A stretch of 36,015 nt of DNA from positions 1-36,015 of the forward strand of contig PBZS01000079.1 in the NCBI GenBank assembly GCA_002730235.1, written 5' to 3'. The notes beneath the pieces were generated by a model. It was not told the DNA's origin and searched no databases. It saw only the letters and a list, made by a program, of their open reading frames with translations. Below are positions 1 through 10,644 of the stretch, piece after piece. The translations under genes and the position numbers were made by a program. How positions within the stretch are numbered: the first letter of the stretch is position 1; every line of letters begins with the position of its first letter. The DNA is from Gammaproteobacteria bacterium. GTDB taxonomy: Bacteria > Pseudomonadota > Gammaproteobacteria > Pseudomonadales > Litorivicinaceae.

Positions 1-3
1 TAT

Positions 4-2373
4 TTATCCTCTCAACTCTGCATCAACATTCTCTCGGAGAACGCAAATGACCTGATCAATCAATTCCTGAATCGCTTCATCATCTAGCGTTCCCTGCGGA
101 TCCTGTAAACTAACCGAAAGCGCCAGACTCTGATGCCCACCTGGGACCCCTGGTCCACAATACACATCAAATAACTGGACGGACTGGATTCGGCCATCTG
201 GTATAGCCGCTACCGCGTCTACAATCTGCTGCCACTTAATCGCGCCATCAACGACCACCGCTAAATCGCGAACCACTTTAGGATAACGCGAAATCTCTTT
301 AAAAGCAGAAACTTGTCCCTGCAAAAGAGGAGCTAATGTTAAGTCTGCCACGAACAGAGGCTTCGGTAAATCTAACTGACGAGCCAATTTCGGGTGTAAT
401 CGACCTACGATACCCAGAACCTCCCCATTCAAACTCACGCTCGCTGTTTGGCCTGGCGCAAACGATTGATGCTCGGAAGGAGACCAGATCAATTCACCAC
501 CACCGTTGATCATGCCCAGACCATTAACAATTCCTTTCAAGTCAAAGAAATCCACTAATCGATCAATGCTGAAATGCAGGGGAGTGCTCTGGCCATAAAT
601 GGCCAAACCGACCCGCTCTGATTGATCTAGCTGATCACTCTCCTGAACAAAACACTGCCCAGTCTCAAATAATCGCACTCGTGGAGCCTGACGGTTCACA
701 TTGTGACGAACAGCTTCAATAAGACCCGGAATCAGAGAACAGCGCATTTCAGCGAGATTCGCCGCAATCGGATTCGCAAGACGAACTCCGCAAGTACCAT
801 CGCCTAATATCGCCTGCATCTCAGGATCGACGAACGAGTATGTGACTACTTCTTGGATATCTTGGTCCACGAGATAATGCTTCAAACGCATCAGAGGCGT
901 CTCCGCTTCTGGAATAGAAGCCATATTCAAAGCCTGCGCTGGTAACGTTACAGGTAAATTATTGTATCCGTATATACGAGCGATTTCCTCAATCAAATCC
1001 TGCTCAATCGAGACATCAAAACGCCAACTCGGCGCAACACAACGAAACCCTACATCAACCGGCTCTACCTCGAATCCAAGAGCTTCAAGCATCTGTTGAA
1101 CCGTTTCCGATGGAAGAAAAATCTTAAGCTGCTGCTCGATCCGCTTATTCGAAAGCTCAACCACCCGTAGTTTGGGCAGAAATTGTTCCTCATCAGTGAT
1201 GACGACTGGCCCGGGTATTCCTCCACAGATCTCAACAATAAGACTCGTCGCACGCTCGCAGGCACGCTCAGCTAATCGCCAATCAACCCCGCGTTCGAAA
1301 CGCGCTGATGCGTCCGTGTAGAGACCGAAACGACGCGCCTTTCCAGCGATAGTAATTGGATTAAAGTAGGCACTCTCAAGGAAGACTGATATTGTTTCTT
1401 CAGATATTCCAGACCGCTCTCCTCCCATGATTCCGGCAAGAGCCAGCGGTGCTTCCTGATCGGCAATCACTAATACGTCTTCAGTCAGCGTCAATTTTTT
1501 TCCATCGAGCAGGACTAACTCTTCACCATCCCTCGCCATCCGAACATTGACCGCGCCAACTAATTGTTCGCGATCAAATGCATGCATCGGTTGTCCTAGT
1601 TCAATCATGACATAATTAGTGATATCGACGATTGCATCAATCGACCGAATGCCAGAGCGGCGCAGCCGCTCAGTCATCCATAGTGGCGTCGGTCTAGAAA
1701 CATCAATATTCTCGATCACGCGACCGACGTAACGAGGACAACCCTCCGGCGCGCATAAATTCACATTGTGGGTTTGAACAGACTTAGAATCTACCGGCTC
1801 GCAACTGACGAATTGCACCGGTGTTTGACTTAAAACGCCAAGTTCTCGTGCAAGGCCGGTCACAGATAGACAGTCGCCGCGATTCGGGGTGAGATCGACC
1901 TCAATTAGGTCATCGGGAAGCACTAAGATTTCCGCAAGATCAGCCCCGGGCTGAGCAGAGTCAGGCAGTTCCATCAAACCATCACGTTCATCGGACACAC
2001 CGAGCTCGTCGGCGCCACACAACATGCCGTTTGATTCAACGCCACGAAGATTGGCTCGCTGAATCTCAAAATCACCGCCTAAGGCAGCGCCGACGCGTGC
2101 GAAGGGTGCTTTCAGACCAGGTCGGGCATTAGCGGCCCCACAGACGACCTGGTGCATGGCGACGCCATCACTGACTTCACATACTTTCAACTTATCAGCG
2201 TCGGCGTGCTGGATCGCCGAGATAATTTCACCTACGACCACGTTTGTAAATGGCTTCGCCGCTTTCTCGACCCCATCAACTTCAAGTCCAGCCATAGTTA
2301 GGCGGCTGACAATTTCATCGACCGAAAGGTCAGTCGGACATAAGCTTCTGAGCCAAGAGATACTTGCTTTCAT
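4..2373 (-). CDS. pheT: Phenylalanine--tRNA ligase beta subunit
   Basis: 789-aa ORF starting MKASISWLRSLCPTDLSVDEIVSRLTMAGLEVDGVE, a typical PheT N-terminus; C-terminal FDX-type domain (FKEISRYPKVVRDLAVVVD); directly downstream of pheS. Confidence 0.98.
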   Translation of the reverse strand: MKASISWLRSLCPTDLSVDEIVSRLTMAGLEVDGVEKAAKPFTNVVVGEIISAIQHADADKLKVCEVSDGVAMHQVVCGAANARPGLKAPFARVGAALGGDFEIQRANLRGVESNGMLCGADELGVSDERDGLMELPDSAQPGADLAEILVLPDDLIEVDLTPNRGDCLSVTGLARELGVLSQTPVQFVSCEPVDSKSVQTHNVNLCAPEGCPRYVGRVIENIDVSRPTPLWMTERLRRSGIRSIDAIVDITNYVMIELGQPMHAFDREQLVGAVNVRMARDGEELVLLDGKKLTLTEDVLVIADQEAPLALAGIMGGERSGISEETISVFLESAYFNPITIAGKARRFGLYTDASARFERGVDWRLAERACERATSLIVEICGGIPGPVVITDEEQFLPKLRVVELSNKRIEQQLKIFLPSETVQQMLEALGFEVEPVDVGFRCVAPSWRFDVSIEQDLIEEIARIYGYNNLPVTLPAQALNMASIPEAETPLMRLKHYLVDQDIQEVVTYSFVDPEMQAILGDGTCGVRLANPIAANLAEMRCSLIPGLIEAVRHNVNRQAPRVRLFETGQCFVQESDQLDQSERVGLAIYGQSTPLHFSIDRLVDFFDLKGIVNGLGMINGGGELIWSPSEHQSFAPGQTASVSLNGEVLGIVGRLHPKLARQLDLPKPLFVADLTLAPLLQGQVSAFKEISRYPKVVRDLAVVVDGAIKWQQIVDAVAAIPDGRIQSVQLFDVYCGPGVPGGHQSLALSVSLQDPQGTLDDEAIQELIDQVICVLRENVDAELRG

Positions 2374-2375
2374 GT

Positions 2376-3467
<1,092 letters not shown>

Positions 3468-3474
3468 TCCTAGA

Positions 3475-3843
3475 TCAAGCGTTCGCCGGCTCGAGTGCTT
3501 GCTTGGCCTGCTCTGCGAGCGCAGCAAAAGCAACCTTCTCGTGCATCGCGAGATCGGCAAGTACACGACGGTCCATCTCGATGTTGGCCCTCTTTAAGCC
3601 ATTAATAAACCGACTGTAACTCAGGCCGCATTCGCGCGCACCAGCATTGATACGAGCGATCCAGAGCGCACGAAACTGCCGCTTCTTTTGACGACGGTCG
3701 CGGTACGCATATTGGCCCGCTTTGATAACGGCTTGCTTGGCAACACGAAACACTCGGGAACGAGCACCATAATATCCTTTGGCCTGCTTCAAAACCTTCT
3801 TGTGGTTGGCGCGTGCAGTTACGCCCCGTTTAACTCGTGGCAT
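3475..3843 (-). CDS. rplT: 50S ribosomal protein L20
   Basis: 122 aa, [67 protein letters not shown] is characteristic of L20. Confidence 0.99.
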   Translation of the reverse strand: MPRVKRGVTARANHKKVLKQAKGYYGARSRVFRVAKQAVIKAGQYAYRDRRQKKRQFRALWIARINAGARECGLSYSRFINGLKRANIEMDRRVLADLAMHEKVAFAALAEQAKQALEPANA

Positions 3844-3855
3844 GGGTCTCTCCTT

Positions 3856-4053
3856 TTACCGCAATCCTGGGAGCATTCGATGAATCAGCTTGATATCTGA
3901 CGCCGCGACCATCAACGTGCCGCGCAGGTGGCGTTTACGCTTCGTGCTCTTCTTGGTCAATATGTGGCTACGGAAAGACTGCTTATGCTTAAAGCCCTTC
4001 GCAGTAGGTTTGAAGCGCTTTAGAGCGCCTGAGTTAGTTTTGATTTTTGGCAT
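3856..4053 (-). CDS. rpmI: 50S ribosomal protein L35
   Basis: 65 aa, [45 protein letters not shown]; between infC and rplT. Confidence 0.98.
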   Translation of the reverse strand: MPKIKTNSGALKRFKPTAKGFKHKQSFRSHILTKKSTKRKRHLRGTLMVAASDIKLIHRMLPGLR

Positions 4054-4088
4054 ATTTCCCTTCTACTCCGCATTAGAGCGTGCTGCTC

Positions 4089-4631
4089 TTACTTTTTTTT
4101 CGGCGCGAAGACCATGACCATCTGACGACCCTCTAACTTGGGGCGCGCCTCAACAATTCCATACTCTTCGAGATCCTTCTCCAATCGCTCGAGCATTTGC
4201 ATGCCAAGTTCTTGGTGGGCCATTTCGCGGCCGCGGAATCTGATGGTTATCTTGGCCTTATCGCCGTCCTCCAGGAAACGCACCAGGTTGCGCAGTTTGA
4301 CCTGGTAGTCTCCAACGTCCGTTCCCGGACGAAATTTTACTTCTTTAACCTGTAGTTGGTGTTGCTTCTTCTTCGCGACAGCTTTCGCTTTCTTCTCCTC
4401 ATACAATCGTTTGCCAAAATCCATAATTTTCGCAACCGGAGGATCTGAAGACTCCGCTATCAATACAAGATCAAGATCATTTTCACGAGCGGCAACAAGC
4501 GCATCATTCGTGTTAACAACACCGATTTGTTCACCAGTTGGTCCGATCAAACGCACTTTAAGGGCACGAATTTCTTCATTAATCGGCGTGCGCTTCTCAC
4601 CCGGCGCACCCTTGGGTTGTGCTCTTCTAAT
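4089..4631 (-). CDS. infC: Translation initiation factor IF-3, probable AUU start
   Basis: The ORF track begins at an internal GTG (4556). The frame extends upstream as [39 protein letters not shown], a normal IF-3 N-terminus, to an ATT at 4631-4629 preceded by GGAG at 8-nt spacing. No ATG/GTG/TTG gives the full N-terminus. Confidence 0.93.
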   Translation of the reverse strand: MRRAQPKGAPGEKRTPINEEIRALKVRLIGPTGEQIGVVNTNDALVAARENDLDLVLIAESSDPPVAKIMDFGKRLYEEKKAKAVAKKKQHQLQVKEVKFRPGTDVGDYQVKLRNLVRFLEDGDKAKITIRFRGREMAHQELGMQMLERLEKDLEEYGIVEARPKLEGRQMVMVFAPKKK

Positions 4632-4633
4632 TA

Positions 4634-6571
4634 CTATTTCTCCGATTCAATATCGAAACGACCACGTAGCCCAATGTCTCCATGAAGCCTGTTTGCAAAG
4701 GCTTCCACACTCATTGCACCGAGATCTTCACCGGAACGGGTCCGCACAGCCACCTGCTGGTTCTCCACTTCTTTATCGCCGATCACAAGTAAATATGGAA
4801 CCCGCTGTAAGGTGTGGTGCCGGATTTTATAGCCGATCTTCTCATTGCGCAAATCGGATTTAATTCGAAGACCTTGAGCAACAAGCATTTTTTCTACTTT
4901 TTTTGCATATTCGTGCTGCGAATCCGTTATTGTCAGGACAGCCGCCTGGGATGGAGATAGCCAAGGCGGAAGCAGACCAGCCGTATTTTCTAGTAAAATT
5001 CCAACAAAGCGCTCTAAACTTCCGAGGATCGCCCTATGAAGCATCACAGGTACTTGCTTCGAACCATCTTCGGCAACATATTCGGCACCAAGTCGTCCCG
5101 GCATCGAGAAATCAACCTGCATCGTACCGCATTGCCATATTCTACCAAGACAGTCTTTGAGAGAGTACTCGATCTTTGGACCATAAAATGCACCTTCACC
5201 GGGTAACTCGACCCACTCGACCCCTAGTTGGTCAAGTGCATCGGAGAGAGCCACTTCCGCTTTATCCCAGGTCGCATCGTCACCAACACGTTTTTCCGGA
5301 CGGGTTGAAATACGAACGATGATGTCATCAAAGCCCATATCGTGATAGACCTCAGTCAACAACTGGTTAAATGTTTTGACTTCGTCACTGATCTGATCTT
5401 CGGTACAGAAGATATGCGCGTCATCCTGCACAAAGTTACGCACACGCATCAAACCGTGGAGTGACCCCGAAGGCTCGTTACGGTGGCAGGAACCAAATTC
5501 CGCCAAACGAATTGGTAGCTCTTTGTATGACGTAATCTTCTTGTTGTAGATCTGAACATGGCAAGGACAGTTCATGGGCTTCACTGCATAATCGCGACTC
5601 TCGCTTGATGTCACGAACATATTTTCCTGATACTTATCCCAGTGTCCTGACGCTTGCCACAACCGCTGATCGACAAGCTGTGGGGTTCGGACCTCTTGAT
5701 ATCCAGCGTACGCTAAACGGTCCCGGATATAATCCTCAAGAACCCTATAGACAGTCCAACCATTCGGATGCCAGAACACCATGCCCGGTGCCTCCTCCTG
5801 CAAGTGAAACAAACCCAATGTTTTCGCCAGATTACGGTGGTCCCGCTTCGCGGCCTCTTCCAAGAATCTCAGATGTCCGTCTAGCTCTTGTTTGGATGCA
5901 AACGCAATACCGTAAATTCGCTGCAGTTGCTTATTTTTTACATCACCACGCCAGTATGCTCCTGTCACATTTGTCAACTTAAAATGGCGCAGAAATCTTG
6001 TATTCGGGACATGCGGCCCTCTGCACATATCCATATATTCCTGGTGATGATAAAGACCAATCCTACCCCCGTCATCAGGAATATCTCGATCGATGATCTC
6101 GAGCTTATATGGCTCGTCACGCTCTTTAAACTCTGCAATAGCATCATCGCGTGACGCCCATCGTTTCATCACCGGATAATCAGTCTTCACAAGCTCTTGA
6201 ATTCGCTTTTCAAGGGCCTCGACGTCCTCCGAATTGAGTTGACGATCATAGTCGATGTCGTAATAGAACCCGTATTCGATAACTGGACCGATCGCCATCT
6301 TGATCCCAGGAAACAGCTGCTTCCCTGCATGACCGACCAGATGCGCAAACGAATGACGGATTACATCGACACCCTCGGGATCCTTTGACGTAATTAGAGA
6401 GATATTGACATCGCCGTTGATCCTGTCGGACACGTCTTTTAACTCCCCGTCTACCCTGGCGCATATGGTCGCTTTGGCCAGTCCTGAACCGATCGACTCG
6501 GCAACGTCCATTGCACAAACTGATCCCTCAAATTCGCGTTTCGATCCGTCAGGTAGAGTGATTACAGGCAT
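4634..6571 (-). CDS. thrS: Threonine--tRNA ligase
   Basis: [28 protein letters not shown] (TGS domain) through class II aaRS core. Start set to 6571 (GGAG-TTAAAA-ATG) because the longer track ORF (to 6670) runs into tRNA-Val. Confidence 0.97.
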   Translation of the reverse strand: MPVITLPDGSKREFEGSVCAMDVAESIGSGLAKATICARVDGELKDVSDRINGDVNISLITSKDPEGVDVIRHSFAHLVGHAGKQLFPGIKMAIGPVIEYGFYYDIDYDRQLNSEDVEALEKRIQELVKTDYPVMKRWASRDDAIAEFKERDEPYKLEIIDRDIPDDGGRIGLYHHQEYMDMCRGPHVPNTRFLRHFKLTNVTGAYWRGDVKNKQLQRIYGIAFASKQELDGHLRFLEEAAKRDHRNLAKTLGLFHLQEEAPGMVFWHPNGWTVYRVLEDYIRDRLAYAGYQEVRTPQLVDQRLWQASGHWDKYQENMFVTSSESRDYAVKPMNCPCHVQIYNKKITSYKELPIRLAEFGSCHRNEPSGSLHGLMRVRNFVQDDAHIFCTEDQISDEVKTFNQLLTEVYHDMGFDDIIVRISTRPEKRVGDDATWDKAEVALSDALDQLGVEWVELPGEGAFYGPKIEYSLKDCLGRIWQCGTMQVDFSMPGRLGAEYVAEDGSKQVPVMLHRAILGSLERFVGILLENTAGLLPPWLSPSQAAVLTITDSQHEYAKKVEKMLVAQGLRIKSDLRNEKIGYKIRHHTLQRVPYLLVIGDKEVENQQVAVRTRSGEDLGAMSVEAFANRLHGDIGLRGRFDIESEK

Positions 6572-6625
6572 TTTTAACTCCGATCTGGTGACCCATACCA
6601 AAGGCCTTCCAATGTGCTCGCTATT

Positions 6626-6702
6626 TGGTAGGCGCGATTGGAATCGAACCAACGACCTCCACCATGTCAAGGTGGCGCTCTAACCAACTGAGCTACGCGC
6701 CT
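6626..6702 (-). tRNA. tRNA-Val (anticodon GAC), CCA encoded
   Basis: Minus strand AGGCGCG TA GCTC AGTTGGTTA GAGC G CCACC TTGACAT GGTGG AGGTC GTTGG TTCGATT CCAAT CGCGCCT A CCA; full cloverleaf, anticodon GAC. Confidence 0.97.
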
Positions 6703-6714
6703 GAAGAGCGGCGA

Positions 6715-6742
6715 AGTATACGTGAAAACCAAGCATAGTAAA
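6715..6742 (-). promoter_or_regulatory. Putative sigma70-type promoter for tRNA-Val (-35 TTTACT, 16 nt, -10 TATACT)
   Basis: Minus-strand TTTACT-N16-TATACT just upstream of the tRNA, followed by a GC-rich discriminator-like stretch (TCGCCGC). Confidence 0.5.
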
Positions 6743-6862
6743 GAGTCTATGATTTGAAATCTCAATCAATTTTGTGTGTTTCTCACGGCCTCAAAGCACA
6801 CGTAAAGTTAGCGTAGAGCGACTCGTTAAGGCAGAACATCGTGACTGCACCATCATAATTTA

Positions 6863-8902
6863 TTACTTGAAAGCGAGTGATTGAAGTTCAGCGAGCGAAT
6901 CGCGTATAGCGGCAGCACGCTCAAACTCCAGAGATTTCGCGGCCTTGAACATCTCATCTTCAAGATGCGTAATTTCTTTGGCCAGTTGCTGAGGTGTTAG
7001 AGTTTGCGGATTCTTCGGCATCAATGCGTCGGCAGCAACCTTTGACGCCTTGTCTTTCGCCTTCCGACCCCTTGAACCCGGTGCATGACGGTGTGCGCCT
7101 TCCATGACATCGTCGATCCGTTTTTTGATCGTTTTTGGTACGATCCCATGCTCGGAATTAAAGCTGATTTGTTTATTTCTACGACGCTCTGTTTCATCCA
7201 TTGCCCGCTGCATAGAATTTGTGACTTTGTCTGCATATAAAATCGCTCGACCATTCACATTCCGCGCTGCTCGACCGATGGTCTGAATCAATGAACGGTC
7301 GGAACGCAGAAACCCCTCTTTGTCAGCATCCATAATCGCGACCAAAGAGACTTCGGGCATATCGAGCCCCTCGCGCAACAAATTGATACCCACCAATACA
7401 TCAAACTCGCCCTTTCGTAGATCACGAATGATCTCAACTCGCTCAACCGTATCGATATCAGAGTGCAGGTATCGAACTCTAACACCATGATCCATCAGAT
7501 AATCTGTCAAATCCTCCGCCATACGTTTCGTCAGAACCGTGATCAGAACCCGTTCTTTTTCTGCGACAACAGTATGGATCTCACTCAAGCAATCATCAAC
7601 CTGAGATCCAGCTGAACGCACTTCCAGAGTTGGATCAATCAATCCTGTGGGGCGCACAACCTGCTCAGCCACCTGCGCCTGATGCTCTTTTTCATAAACA
7701 CTAGGAGTCGCTGAAACAAAAATCATCTGAGGGGCTAGTGACTCCCATTCGTCAAACTTCAGCGGACGATTATCGAGTGCTGATGGCAGTCGGAAGCCAT
7801 ATTCAACCAATGTCTCCTTTCGTGATCGATCACCGCGATACATACCACCAATCTGGGGCACGGTAACATGTGATTCATCAATCACCAGTAGTGCATCTGG
7901 AGGTAAGTAATCGAAAAGTGTAGGGGGAGCTTCACCAGGTGGGCGTCCCGACAAATAGCGCGAGTAGTTTTCAATCCCCTGACAGTATCCAAGTTCAGCA
8001 ATCATTTCGAGATCGAATTTAGTTCGCTGTTCCAAGCGTTGCGCTTCGAGTAATTTTCCCTGTTCTCGAAACTGTTCCAGTCGGGTTTTAAGCTCGGCTT
8101 TAATATCATCGAGTGTATTCACGAGTCGATCTTTACTCGTGACGTAATGCGTCTTCGGATAGACAGTTAACCGAGGAACCTTTCGGAGTACTTCGCCAGT
8201 CAAAGGATCGAAATATGAGAGCTTGTCTATCTCATCGTCAAACAACTCAACACGCACACCCTCACGATCTGACTCGGCCGGAAAGATATCAATTACGTCG
8301 CCACGAACGCGATAGGTCCCACGTCCAAAATCCATATCATTACGCTTGTATTGCAGTTCCGCCAGACGTCTAAGAATTTGACGTTGATCAACCGTCATCC
8401 CACGCGTCAAGTGCAATACCATTTCATGATAAGCCTCCGGATCCCCAAGACCATAAATCGAAGATACTGTGGCTACAATTATTACGTCTTCACGCTCAAG
8501 TAACGCTTTAGTCGCGGATAATCGCATTTGTTCGATATGATCATTGATTGAGGCATCTTTCTCTATAAAGGTATCGCTCGCGGGAACGTATGCCTCTGGC
8601 TGATAGTAGTCGTAATATGATACAAAATACTCGACCGCATTGTGCGGGAAGAATTCTTTAAATTCGCCGTAGAGTTGTGCAGCTAAAGTCTTGTTGTGAA
8701 CCATAACGATCGTTGGGCGCTTTATGGATTCGACAACTTTAGCAATCGTAAAGGTCTTACCCGAGCCAGTCACTCCTAATAAGGTTTGATGTGCGAGACC
8801 TGCCTCAACTCCCTCAATCAGCATCTTAATCGCTATCGGCTGATCTCCTGCTGGCTCGAACTCTGAAAAGACTTCGAACGGGTGAGTGGTGTCATGACTC
8901 AC
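6863..8902 (-). CDS. uvrB: UvrABC system protein B (excinuclease)
   Basis: 679 aa; Walker [41 protein letters not shown]-terminal UVR motif ([24 protein letters not shown]). Confidence 0.99.
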   Translation of the reverse strand: MSHDTTHPFEVFSEFEPAGDQPIAIKMLIEGVEAGLAHQTLLGVTGSGKTFTIAKVVESIKRPTIVMVHNKTLAAQLYGEFKEFFPHNAVEYFVSYYDYYQPEAYVPASDTFIEKDASINDHIEQMRLSATKALLEREDVIIVATVSSIYGLGDPEAYHEMVLHLTRGMTVDQRQILRRLAELQYKRNDMDFGRGTYRVRGDVIDIFPAESDREGVRVELFDDEIDKLSYFDPLTGEVLRKVPRLTVYPKTHYVTSKDRLVNTLDDIKAELKTRLEQFREQGKLLEAQRLEQRTKFDLEMIAELGYCQGIENYSRYLSGRPPGEAPPTLFDYLPPDALLVIDESHVTVPQIGGMYRGDRSRKETLVEYGFRLPSALDNRPLKFDEWESLAPQMIFVSATPSVYEKEHQAQVAEQVVRPTGLIDPTLEVRSAGSQVDDCLSEIHTVVAEKERVLITVLTKRMAEDLTDYLMDHGVRVRYLHSDIDTVERVEIIRDLRKGEFDVLVGINLLREGLDMPEVSLVAIMDADKEGFLRSDRSLIQTIGRAARNVNGRAILYADKVTNSMQRAMDETERRRNKQISFNSEHGIVPKTIKKRIDDVMEGAHRHAPGSRGRKAKDKASKVAADALMPKNPQTLTPQQLAKEITHLEDEMFKAAKSLEFERAAAIRDSLAELQSLAFK

Positions 8903-8946
8903 TGCTCTACTACCCTCATAGCAATTTGAACTTTACAAAGAAATAT

Positions 8947-9022
8947 TGGCTCCGCGAGCAGGACTCGAACCTGCGACCAAAAGATTAACAGTCTTCTGCT
9001 CTACCAACTGAGCTATCGCGGA
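8947..9022 (-). tRNA. tRNA-Asn (anticodon GUU), CCA encoded
   Basis: Minus strand TCCGCGA TA GCTC AGTTGGTA GAGC A GAAGA CTGTTAA TCTTT TGGTC GCAGG TTCGAGT CCTGC TCGCGGA G CCA. Confidence 0.97.
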
Positions 9023-9039
9023 AAACAAGATGGAGCGGA

Positions 9040-9068
9040 ATCGTAATGATTAGACAATACGTCGTCAA
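9040..9068 (-). promoter_or_regulatory. Putative sigma70-type promoter for tRNA-Asn (-35 TTGACG, 17 nt, -10 TACGAT)
   Basis: Minus-strand TTGACG-N17-TACGAT directly upstream of the tRNA. Confidence 0.55.
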
Positions 9069-9364
9069 GACCTCCGTACTGATTTATTGGTGTTAATAGC
9101 TTATGTCGTAACTTAGTATTTGTGACACCGCGTCGACTAACCCGAATTCATTATTTTGAGAACAACTACACCATATGACTTCTTTACCCACCTCCAGATT
9201 TGACAGGTACAGCCTCTGTTACTGGGTTCAATTAAAGTCATGCAACCGATGCCAAATAAGAAAAAGATAGTACGGGCGATACAATTACAAATCACCTCAT
9301 CCAAAGCTTCACAGCGAGGAATAATCCAAAACAACATGTAGTCGAGCAATTTAAAAAAAGAGGG

Positions 9365-10054
9365 TCACATTTCGGCCACTATGCGAGCGATCGCATTTTG
9401 AGGGTTTTCAGAGGCTGTAATGGGCCGTCCAACGACCAGATAATCAGACCCATTTGCGATGGCCTGAGCAGGCGTCACAATGCGTGCCTGATCGTTATCA
9501 TTCGCCCAAACCGGCCGGATACCTGGGGTCACTAAACAAAAATCCTGCCCTATTGATTTACGAAGTCTCTGTGTTTCCTGTCCTGAACAAACGATCCCAT
9601 CCAGCCCGGCAATGTGAGCGAGCCCCGCCAAATAATCAACTTGAGATCCAAGATCTCGCTCAATTCCAAGCTGACGAAGTCCGGCTAGCGACATACTGGT
9701 TAACACGGTCACGCCTATCAAAAATGGGCGATGCCTCTCGCCTTCAAGCATCTCACGAACCACTAGCATCATTTCAGCTCCGCCCGAGCAATGAAGATTC
9801 GTCATCCACACGCCCCACCGTGCGGCGGCCCGAACCGCTCTAGCGCAAGTAGTTGGGATATCGTGGAATTTAAGATCCAGAAAAACATCGAGACCTGCGT
9901 CGTGGCATATCTCAATAGCTAAGGGTCCGATAGATGTGAACAGCTCCTTACCAATCTTGACACGACAATCGGTATCTTTAATCTGAGTAACAAGCTCACG
10001 TAATTCGGTGGCACTGGAAACATCCAACGCAACTATGATGCGCCGTTCAGTCAT
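9365..10054 (-). CDS. pyrF: Orotidine 5'-phosphate decarboxylase
   Basis: 229 aa; IIVALDVSSATELRELV, DVFLDLKFHDIPTT, LVTPGIRP motifs. Confidence 0.98.
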   Translation of the reverse strand: MTERRIIVALDVSSATELRELVTQIKDTDCRVKIGKELFTSIGPLAIEICHDAGLDVFLDLKFHDIPTTCARAVRAAARWGVWMTNLHCSGGAEMMLVVREMLEGERHRPFLIGVTVLTSMSLAGLRQLGIERDLGSQVDYLAGLAHIAGLDGIVCSGQETQRLRKSIGQDFCLVTPGIRPVWANDNDQARIVTPAQAIANGSDYLVVGRPITASENPQNAIARIVAEM

Positions 10055-10286
10055 TTAGTGTTTGCGGCCTCGTTGTGAATAGAGATGCGACGAAGAACAT
10101 GGCGCTTCCGGTGATCACACCAATAAAAAAAGTCACAAACAAAACGATTGAAAGGCTCGTTTCAGGAATTCTCAGCCAAACTAAATCAACCGTTACACTT
10201 TCAGCGTTGACAAGGTACAAAACGCAACCAGTCACTAAAAGGGTTACCGCCCATACTAAGGTGATCAGTCGCTTAAATAGCCTCAT
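10047..10286 (-). CDS. lapA: LapA-family (DUF1049) inner-membrane protein
   Basis: 79 aa with two hydrophobic segments, [65 protein letters not shown]; lies between ihfB and pyrF. Confidence 0.85.
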   Translation of the reverse strand: MRLFKRLITLVWAVTLLVTGCVLYLVNAESVTVDLVWLRIPETSLSIVLFVTFFIGVITGSAMFFVASLFTTRPQTLND

Positions 10287-10594
10287 GTTTTGAGGGAATC
10301 CAGAAACGTCCTATTAACCGCTTCGCGGAGTTCTTTACCCGGTTTGAAGTGGGGAACTGCTTTCGAATCCAACACTACAGACTCCCCCGTTTTCGGATTC
10401 CGTCCAACGCGTGCTCGCCTTTTATGCAAAGAGAAAGATCCGAATCCACGTAGCTCGATTCGGTCCCCCTCAACCAATTGCCGACTCATGCGGTCGAAGA
10501 TGGCTTTCACCGCTAATTCCACATCCCTAGGAGGTAGGGCTGGGTATCGTATTGCGATGCGCTCAATAAGCATTGATTTGGTAATACCTGGCAT
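10283..10594 (-). CDS. ihfB: Integration host factor subunit beta
   Basis: [86 protein letters not shown]; start set at the internal ATG (10594) rather than the track start (10633). Confidence 0.95.
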   Translation of the reverse strand: MPGITKSMLIERIAIRYPALPPRDVELAVKAIFDRMSRQLVEGDRIELRGFGSFSLHKRRARVGRNPKTGESVVLDSKAVPHFKPGKELREAVNRTFLDSLKT

Positions 10595-10644
10595 ATGATC
10601 TTCCGATTTTACTAGCCGGGCGATTCCCGGCATCAGCTCCCAGT

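Noticed and set aside
4411-4863. 150-aa plus-strand ORF across the infC/thrS junction
   Set aside because: Antisense to two confident genes; no domain signature.
6572-6670. Track ORF extends thrS upstream as [33 protein letters not shown]
   Set aside because: The extension is translated through the 3' half of tRNA-Val; the conserved ThrRS N-terminus begins at [10 protein letters not shown] with a good ribosome-binding site.
9137-9349. 70-aa minus-strand ORF in the pyrF-tRNA-Asn gap
   Set aside because: No clear ribosome-binding site, no recognisable motif, Cys/Trp-scattered translation looks like chance; left as non-coding.
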